Part shown: positions 56,838-64,000 of the stretch, piece after piece
Layout of the letters: the number at the start of each line of letters is the position of its first letter
Numbering within the stretch: the stretch's first letter is position 1
NCBI GenBank assembly: GCA_950295325.1
Contig: OX485803.1
Location: 72,367,554-72,431,553, forward strand
DNA: 64,000 bases
Reading direction: 5' to 3'
DNA from: Polytrichum commune
Lineage: Eukaryota; Streptophyta; Polytrichopsida; Polytrichales; Polytrichaceae
The notes under the pieces: model-generated
The model's database searches: none
Told to the model about the DNA's origin: nothing
What the model saw: only the letters and a program-made list of their open reading frames with translations
Translations under genes and position numbers: made by a program

Positions 56838-58179
56838 TGTGAGACCAAATCCACCACCCTTAAGCGTCCTAGTTCGGGTGATGACTTTGAGAATCACATT
56901 TATCTATCACAACATGGAACCATATGCAAGGTGATTTTCATGTTTAAATGAACATGCATTGTCTCACTCATTGTACTTTATTAATGTTGGCCTCTTGGCT
57001 TGTGCTAGAGTTGGCTTTCTCAAGAGTCCAACCCGCGGCTTTAGCCGCACATGCCCTCAATGATTTTCCCCTTGCATACTTTGACCCAACCTCCTTTGTC
57101 TTCCCCTCGCGGAAGTCCTCCACCTTCTCCATTACTTGTGCACTTGATTTATTTAATAGAGAGGATACAAGCGTTAAAAAACGCTATTTCCCATAATCAA
57201 TCCTAAGTGCAATTACTTATGAAACCCACACGTGCCTCCACCTAACCTAATGTGGCCAACTACTTATCTATAAACTAATATAGTCTAATATAGTCTATAA
57301 ACTAATGTAATAATATAAACTAATCAGTCTCAGCCGCAGCTAACCAGCTACCCAAAATACAGTCCCGGCCACAGCTAACCAGCTGCCTCCCATGCAATCA
57401 CAACCACAGCTAACCAGCTGCCTCCAATGCAGTCGCAACCACAGCTAACCAGCTGCCTCCAATGCAGTCGCAACCACAGCTAACCAGCTGCCTCCTGATA
57501 CAGTCTCCCCTAGCCGCTAATCGAGCATTTCCCTAAGTCTTTGTTTTCGATCCTTTACTAATGAATTAATCTAACCCACTAATTCCACTAAATAACTACC
57601 TAATCCCCACATGTTGTCTCAAGCTCTAAGAGCTCACTCCACTTGAGAGGAATTGAGAGAGAGAACTTAACTAATTAAATTCACTAAAAACTAATGTCCT
57701 ACACGCTTAGCTCAAGCTTTTAAGAGCTTGCTCCCTTGAGAGCGCTTGATGAAGAGAGAGAGAAATGAGAGAAAAAACACCTTAAGTAGCAAAGAGGGAG
57801 AGAGTGGGAAAGAGGTGAGGATAGGGTGAGAGGATTGGCACCTCCAATCACAATCCTTTAACCCTCTCCTCCAAAGTAGGGACTAATCCCCATCCACCAA
57901 GCTTCCTTCTTCCCAAACTACCAAGGTGGATCCAAAAGTGGGCATTTAACTCGCGGAGCTCACCTTGCTTCACCTTACCCCCCACTCACCTAATCAAGGC
58001 ATCCTCTTATTGAAGTTAAACCTTGAAATTACTACACAACACATTCTAATGCCTAAACTTAAATCCATACCACACTTCACTCTTTTTATGTTTTGTGAAT
58101 AATCATAGCACATCAAAGTCACACTAAAATTGGTTTCGAAGACTTAATCACCACATGTGGGCACCATTTTGGGCTCACA
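56838..58179 (-). mobile_element. R1 5' LTR, diverged subfamily (1,342 bp)
   Basis: On the plus strand it begins TGTGAGACCAAATCC and ends TTTGGGCTCACA, the reverse of the R1 LTR at 23023. The middle differs and has its own tandem repeat (AACCACAGCTAACCAGCTGC, about four copies, 57360-57495). It is followed on the left by the primer-binding region and so is the true 5' LTR of the minus-strand element. Confidence 0.85.
56968..57132 (-). CDS. Conserved short ORF in R1 5' LTR
   Basis: 54 codons, starting MEKVEDFREGKTKEVGSKY and containing SLRACAAKAAGWTLEKAN. Both the start and the SLRAC-x-AKAAGWTLE block are shared with the LTR at 46605-48798, whose surrounding sequence is otherwise different. 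Conservation at the protein level across diverged LTRs suggests a translated leader peptide. The function is unknown. Confidence 0.45.
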   Translation of the reverse strand: MEKVEDFREGKTKEVGSKYARGKSLRACAAKAAGWTLEKANSSTSQEANINKVQ

Positions 58180-59230
58180 CCCCACTCAAATGGCCATAAC
58201 TCCTAGCTCACACCTCCAATTGAGGTGATCTTGAGCATTCTAGAATCACCACGCCATGAGCTACGCATAGCTTATGGCCTTACCCTTGTGCATCCTAGTC
58301 TCCGTGGGTGGGAGGCGTTCCCAACGCCCGGGGCCCTCACCCACACTAGGATCACTTGGGCCCTCTCACCAACGGCGCCACAAGTCCCGGGTGTCACTCC
58401 GGGGTCCCCCTTGTGCCCATGGTGTTTTGGGCACTCCTCATGGAGAGGTGCGCGACACTCACCCCCACCAAACGGAGTCGATGCCCTCATCGACTATACT
58501 CGTAGTCGGCACACCAATTCTCAAGTTGCCATCCTCTATGGTGCCGCATTGTGTTTACCTTAGGGCGCGACCCCCACAATGCATCTTCAAATTTGGCATA
58601 GTCCCAAAGGTGTCGTTACTAGGTGGTCCGTTAGCGACCTTGGAACTCCTCCAAGGACCTAACCTACAATAGACCCACCTACTTTGAGACTCACTTGGGT
58701 TGCCCCTCCTTTGGGGCCTCCCCCGTTAGGCTTCACTAGCCTAACATGACACATCTAGGCGAGACCTCAACGCTTCCACTAAGTTGTCTCGGTTGCAACT
58801 CCGAGATGGCTTTCCATTGTTAAGCCACGCCTCGATCGCACGGGGGTGATGCCAAGTCCCGCCCGACTCGGTTCCCACTTTGCTCTTTCGAGACATGGGT
58901 TCATGACTCCCATGCGCCAACTTTCGTTTGGTCTCGGGTAGCACTTTTATGAGCACGCGCCATCACCTTGTCCCCGCCCGGACAAGCCCACTGCTAAGAG
59001 GTTTCTTGGTTTTATCCAAGGCCCCTCCAAGCCATGGCCCCCAATTACTCGGCTTACCCAACCTAGTTTGGCATGTCTATTCCCCCTCTTCCATTAACCA
59101 AGCACAAGTACAAGACTAGGACCTCATCTCATACTTTTCTCTTTGCACCACTAAAGTTTGGACTTTATTCCCTCAAGCCAAAAAAACAAGTTCATGTCGT
59201 GGAGTAATTAACCTCGAAGCTAAGTGTGTG
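58180..59230 (-). mobile_element. R2 3' end, minus orientation, truncated
   Basis: 58180-58457 is the first part of an R2 LTR in minus orientation, interrupted by R1 at 58179. 58458-59230 is the reverse complement of the R2 3' internal region at 33890-34679, including the polypurine tract. The similarity ends near 59230. The ORFs here are by-products of the repeat. Confidence 0.8.
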
Positions 59231-61619
59231 TAGTTAGTTTTTTGGTTACAAACAAACCCAGGGAAACAATCAGGGAAGACTTAAAAGGTGATCCTTATAT
59301 CATCTAGGTGTCTTAGACAAGGTTTGTTAGGTAAAACACAAGGTTATAACACTGCATTTCCATTTAGGTGTATCAATTAGTTTACGGGCAGGGGTAAAAA
59401 CACCTAAAAGATCACTCCATAGCAGTGCATGCAAAGGTGACAGTCTCTCTTCTCACTCTAAATTCCCAGTCAATGGTCTGACAGTGAGTTCATTTTAATT
59501 GGACCAAGTGCGGTGCAAAAGCATAGGGCTCGCCATCGACCATAGTCATTTGTAAAAGTAACCCATTTTAGTCTTGCTTATCAAAGTCGAGGGCCCTTTG
59601 ATATCGTCCATAAACTGTCATTTAATTAATCCTTTTAATTGAACTTGAAACAGGCGGTGCAGTCTCCCTTGCAGGGTTATCAAAGTTCCTTAATTAATCT
59701 TTTCATCTTAAGTTGTACAGTCCGACCATAGTCTTTACCTGGTCTTGGCCAAGGCAATCGTAACTTCTTTTCTCATGACTATAGGTCAAAGACACTTATG
59801 CGCGTTACCATATTCTCACACCACTCGTAAACTCATTTCATTGATTTAAAGTTCCAATTACATCTATTCAATCCTCAAGACAATCGGTTTAATTCCTTAT
59901 GACAAACCGAAGCGAACAATCCAATGATTAAAGGAAACGAAAGTTCAACTTAATCTTAGTTCCTTTTAACTTTTATTAAAGAATTCAACCTTACCAGTAT
60001 AGTAAGCGGCACGTCCTTCCGTCTTCTTCACTGTCGGTTGACCTTCCGTAGACAATGGACTCTTCGAGTTGTCCTTTCGACTTCCACCATAGACTTGAAC
60101 AGTTTCTTCATTTGCACTGAGAAGACCATAGCCTTATTCTTTATTCGGTTTAATTCGACCCGGTAATACAATGCTACGATTCCATAATCATGTCCGTATT
60201 ACAAGGATACCACTTGCTGTGCACAAATTGGTTTAAAGAATAAAACTACGTCGATGACAATGGATATGGTGTGCAGTCAATATTAGAGGCAATGTAGATA
60301 TAGATAAATGCAGGGAGAAAAAGCCTAGGGTCTCTTAATCATTTCGTGTACTCAAGCAAAGGAATGATAGACTAAGATATTTCTGTATTTCCAGTCATAT
60401 GTATTCCACGAATCGCTCCAAGATTAATCACAACTCTCAACTGGAGAGACACTTTCCTTATATTACTCAACGACCATAGTCTCATGATCGACTGTATCAC
60501 AGTGATGGTAAGAAATTAATTCGTATCATAACATATTATGACCTCAGTTCGCATTCGCAGACCTTTGACTTTACTGCTTCATCAGTACCTAAAGTTAATT
60601 CCTGTAATGCTTGCTCTCCCAAACTAGAATCCTATAAACAATGATCATCAACAGTCTGTAGCGAGTTACAGATTATTCAACTAACCTACAAGACTACAAG
60701 AAAATCACCCATCCTTCAGATTGAACTTAGGCATTTTCTCTCAATTCACTACATGAAGGCTGGAGAATTGCGACAGGTAATTAAGGGGAACTGCAAACAC
60801 TAGGATCTCAACCAATTATACTTGCAGACCATAGTCAACTGTAAACACAATCACTCTCAAGGATCTATCGTCACGATTTAATAATACGACTTAATTCCCT
60901 GCTCTTTATATAAATAGACAATTCGTTCAGGTAATCAACCCCTGCAAAATTACCACACTCAGATCCCAAATTGAGACGATAGACTCGTCAGTACAGGTAA
61001 TGGCCATCTCGAGAAATTGTCTTGCCATGAAAATATACAACCACATATACATAATAGGAAAGCTGACACAATTATCAAATAACTTCAGTTTACCGCTTAG
61101 CATTAAAACTCGAGATTCACAACAGATTAAGTCCCAAGCAAACTGATACTCACGCTTGACTCCGAAGTTAGACAATTGCCTACGACCCCAGTAAAAATCT
61201 TCTGGGAGCCACTGTACTTATAACAACAACAACAACAACAACGCATGCGCATCCCACGCATGTGATTGCAAAATAAGATTTAAAATCAGATTCACCAAAA
61301 GATCCACACACAAGACAGAAAGTTCAATAATAATCTCCTACAAGCTCTCGGCCTCTCGCCTACAAGACACACACCTAATGAATGGCCTCCTCCTCTTTCT
61401 CAACCTACAAAAAGTAGTTATAACCATCTTTGTCTCTTCAAACCGGGCCATAACCTTCCCATGGCCTAGTTTCACATATCACAAGACATTAGCTATTTCA
61501 CACCACAAGGTTTCATATTTTCGAGTTCAAGAAGTGACTATTCACACTTAAACTTCATTAATGCTACCAAAAATCAAAAAATTGTACCACATAGCCCCCG
61601 ACTAACATTGTTGCTGGCC
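59231..61619. other. No recognisable gene
   Basis: 2.4 kb without a supported ORF. The phrase GACCATAG(T) recurs at least five times (near 59538, 59713, 60124, 60474 and 60828). A TATATAAAT at 60907-60915 could be a TATA box, but nothing coding follows. (AAC)n lies at 61221-61242. Part could be the LTR or 3' region of an element carrying the downstream coiled-coil ORF. Confidence 0.4.
61221..61242 (+). repeat. (AAC)n microsatellite
   Basis: About seven uninterrupted AAC units, followed by CGCATGCGCATCCCACGCATG. Confidence 0.9.
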
Positions 61620-63989
61620 TCAGCAACCTTGTCTCCGAAATGGTTGGTGAAATGGACGTTGAGGGTGCGAAGTTATGTTAGCTGCTCTTTTGTTGTCCCG
61701 AATCTCCATCTTCTCAATAGCACGGCGTAGATCATCATCTACTTCCACCATCTCTGGAGCATTAAGACGTTGCCATCGCAAGAATCTTTCGAATGGCCCC
61801 GCCCGGGTGTGCGGAAATTCATCGATCAGACACCTATGAGCACCTGCAATAAAGTGAGTGATGGCCATGGCTTCCACCAGTCGTACCCATCGGGTCGGAC
61901 GATATTGCAATTTCAAGAGTAGTAGAAATTCATGACGGCTTTCCGAAAATTGATTGACATCAATGGTAACGTTCCATTGACCACACCAGTCGGCGAGAGT
62001 GTTACAAAACACTGCAGCCCGGAAACATACTGGATCCACATGTTGAATATGTTCCTCAAAAAAATTCCGATATGCTTCCTGACATTGAGCTGCGGTCGCC
62101 TTAGGCCCTGGTATAAGAGGCCAATTGTACTCCACACTGTGGAGTGTCGCTTGCGGGTCCCATTTGTGTCTTCGAGTACACACGCAAAAGTGGGGATGCG
62201 TGGCCACGGCTGGTGGCGGATGGGAAGACCATTGCCTAGAGATTCGGCGATAATGGATATCCGCCGGGATGTCCTCACTTCGTGACAACCCATAGTCCTC
62301 CAATAACCATGAAAGAGCCTCCCAAGTGGGAACCGGCGTTTCTTGAGGCCTGTCAAACATCTTATGGTATTGCCCCAAATGTTGCAAAGTTAGGGGACTG
62401 CCCACTAATGGTAACCTGATAGAAATAGAGGGTACCGAGAAGCTAGGGGGTGGCAGATCAAGTTGAATTTGGCCGTGTAAATTTAAGAACGGTTTCTTCC
62501 CAGCAGAGGCTTCCTTAATATATCTCTCCAATCTATTACTAGTCCTCTCATGTTGGAACAGATAATGGGAGGCACTTAAATCCTTGCTAGAGACCATAGA
62601 CAAACGTTGCACATTGTTGGAAAGAAGACTAGGTACAAAGTCAGGATGTTGGAGTTGCCCGTATAGGCTCTGTAACACCAATTGCCACTCATGCAGGTCC
62701 GACTGCGTCTGGCCATAAAACTGAGATGAAATTCGTGTGCTATAATCTTGCCAGGAAGCCACACGCTTATCAGATTGGTAGGACAATGACTGACGACTCA
62801 CCCATTGACGTTCTAAAGAGGAATAATATAACAAAACCCTTGCCCCCATATCCCCGATGACCATGAAAGCAGCATGTGGATCTGAGAGTTGAAGATGTTT
62901 ACGAGCTAGGATTTCGGCACAAAGGTTTTCAATCCCCTCCTCGCAACTAGTTGCCCAAACTTCCAAAAATTGCCTATGATCTAACCAATCCTCTCTGACC
63001 AACTTATGAGTAACTAAGAATAAATCCCTCTGTAATTCATACAATCGAAACAAATCTTGAGGAACTGGACCACTGGACTCCCAATCCCACAACCTGGCCA
63101 CGGACGCTTTAGACTGATGGACAGTTTCAGACTCGAGAAGGACTTGAGTTTTCGGAGAATGCTCTTTCTCCTTCCTGGTCAAGAGCTCCCGTTGAAGCTC
63201 AAACTCCTTTTTCTGCAGCTGTAATTTTTCCCGCAACTGGTGACTTTCCGTCTGCACTTTCTTTAACTCCTCTTGGCAAGATTGTAAGGTCGCTCGCTCC
63301 TGCTCCCCATGTTGCATTTGCTCCCTCAATGCCTGGTTCTCTTTTTCTTTTTCTTCGCCGAGCGCCTTGCTAGTTTCCATTATCTTTCTCAGGGTCTCGA
63401 TCTCGGCCTCTTTACTCATTCGTTCTTTCATAGCTTGTGCAAGGTCACACAGGTTCTTCACATTGTTAGTCTGGCATTCCACCAGAGCTTCACCTTTCTT
63501 AATTAATTGGTCCTGTTTCTCATCAACCATTGTCTGCAAACTTTGCACCCGAAGCCTCAGCCTTCGATTCTCCACAACTTCTTGATCTGGTTTCTCAGGG
63601 CTGGACGATGGACTGGGAGTTGATTGAGGAGATGATGGTCCTCCCAAGAACACAGCTGGGGGAGGTAACTCGTCGCAAAGTACCGAGATGTAGAAAGCTG
63701 AATACAACTCCATCAACTTCATCTTTCGCTTAACCTCAATCTCTTCCAGCATCCTTTCTTGCACTATGCTAGCCCAGTTCACCCTCTCGCCATCCAAAGT
63801 CTTCATTACAGCCATTATCATTCTCTGAGGGATTGTGTCCTTCTGAGGTCGAAACAGGAAATAGTCATTGATGAACTTAAGCCACTGTTTCCATTGTGGT
63901 TTCGCAGCATCAAGTTTACACCCCCTGGGGGTGCAAGGTAGTTCCCCTTCGAACCAAGACTCATATTGATGCTTTGTGAGTCCCGGCAT
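61620..63989 (-). CDS. Hypothetical coiled-coil protein, possibly gag-like; may be partial
   Basis: 789 codons from an ATG at 63989. The frame is open to the window edge, so the real start may lie outside. Residues 1-100 contain VMKTLDGERVNWASIVQERM, similar in style to the INWA-type segments of plant retroelement gag and mobile-domain proteins. Then come a Ser/Pro-rich spacer (SSPQSTPSPSSSPEKP), a long Glu/Lys/Gln-rich coiled coil at about 135-290, and a C-terminal 480 residues with many Trp and Leu but no motif I recognise (for example FCVCTRRHKW). No pol is seen downstream. A transposable-element origin is a guess. It is unlike its neighbours in having a long intact frame. Confidence 0.55.
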   Translation of the reverse strand: MPGLTKHQYESWFEGELPCTPRGCKLDAAKPQWKQWLKFINDYFLFRPQKDTIPQRMIMAVMKTLDGERVNWASIVQERMLEEIEVKRKMKLMELYSAFYISVLCDELPPPAVFLGGPSSPQSTPSPSSSPEKPDQEVVENRRLRLRVQSLQTMVDEKQDQLIKKGEALVECQTNNVKNLCDLAQAMKERMSKEAEIETLRKIMETSKALGEEKEKENQALREQMQHGEQERATLQSCQEELKKVQTESHQLREKLQLQKKEFELQRELLTRKEKEHSPKTQVLLESETVHQSKASVARLWDWESSGPVPQDLFRLYELQRDLFLVTHKLVREDWLDHRQFLEVWATSCEEGIENLCAEILARKHLQLSDPHAAFMVIGDMGARVLLYYSSLERQWVSRQSLSYQSDKRVASWQDYSTRISSQFYGQTQSDLHEWQLVLQSLYGQLQHPDFVPSLLSNNVQRLSMVSSKDLSASHYLFQHERTSNRLERYIKEASAGKKPFLNLHGQIQLDLPPPSFSVPSISIRLPLVGSPLTLQHLGQYHKMFDRPQETPVPTWEALSWLLEDYGLSRSEDIPADIHYRRISRQWSSHPPPAVATHPHFCVCTRRHKWDPQATLHSVEYNWPLIPGPKATAAQCQEAYRNFFEEHIQHVDPVCFRAAVFCNTLADWCGQWNVTIDVNQFSESRHEFLLLLKLQYRPTRWVRLVEAMAITHFIAGAHRCLIDEFPHTRAGPFERFLRWQRLNAPEMVEVDDDLRRAIEKMEIRDNKRAANITSHPQRPFHQPFRRQGC

Positions 63990-64000
63990 CTCTTCGACTA

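Noticed and set aside
1-64000. tRNA, rRNA or other structured RNA genes
   Set aside because: I saw no convincing tRNA arms or rRNA segments by eye. A covariance-model scan would be needed to exclude them.

Overview
The window looks like nuclear DNA of a streptophyte, most likely a charophyte alga such as Chara; that placement is inference. The reasons are GT-AG introns, plant-type TTTAGGG/CCCTAAA interstitial telomeric repeats, Athila/Tat-like and chromodomain Ty3/gypsy elements, and a Ty3/gypsy element carrying a cytosine-5 DNA methyltransferase, a combination reported before from charophytes and dinoflagellates.

Left part (1-19 kb): a LINE remnant (0.9-1.3 kb), then a large minus-strand gene (9519 to 2705) whose seven inferred exons all join in phase 0. 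It would encode about 1,880 residues: a ParB-like domain, a region resembling a DNA methyltransferase, a long acidic disordered part and a C-terminal FCP1-like HAD phosphatase domain. One in-frame TAG interrupts its first exon, and two further exon-like ORFs lie downstream (2621-1821). The stretch from 9.8 to 18.4 kb has no gene I can support; it holds tandem repeats, a repeated HpaI-type motif and telomeric repeats.

Middle (18.4-25.5 kb): a plus-strand three-exon gene (19433-22626) for a roughly 1,000-residue DUF7869-like, transposase-like protein with an RGG tail. Nine copies of one perfect palindrome (half-site CTTTCACTCGA) cluster just upstream of both genes and in intron 1 of the first; the largest is a 94-bp perfect palindrome. 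A solo LTR (family R1, TSD CACTG) follows.

Right part (25.5-59.2 kb): nested retrotransposons. A decayed chromovirus (R2) is broken by LTR insertions. Its 3' LTR contains a solo R3 LTR (TSD CTAGA) and the 9.3-kb methyltransferase element R4 (TSD ATTGG). R4 encodes gag, protease, DNMT, then a TAG in a readthrough context, then RT, RNase H, integrase and a PHD finger. Next comes a minus-strand Athila/Tat-like element (R1), whose gag is split by a solo R2 LTR (TSD CTACC) and whose left LTR is inverted, followed by an R2 fragment. The last part (59.2-64 kb) holds a geneless stretch and a minus-strand 789-residue coiled-coil protein that runs to the window edge.

The main point of interest is R4, which pairs a DNA-methylation writer with a chromatin reader and a probable readthrough switch. 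The second is the palindrome family shared by two divergent, unusual genes. All domain calls were made by eye from motifs; no database search was run.
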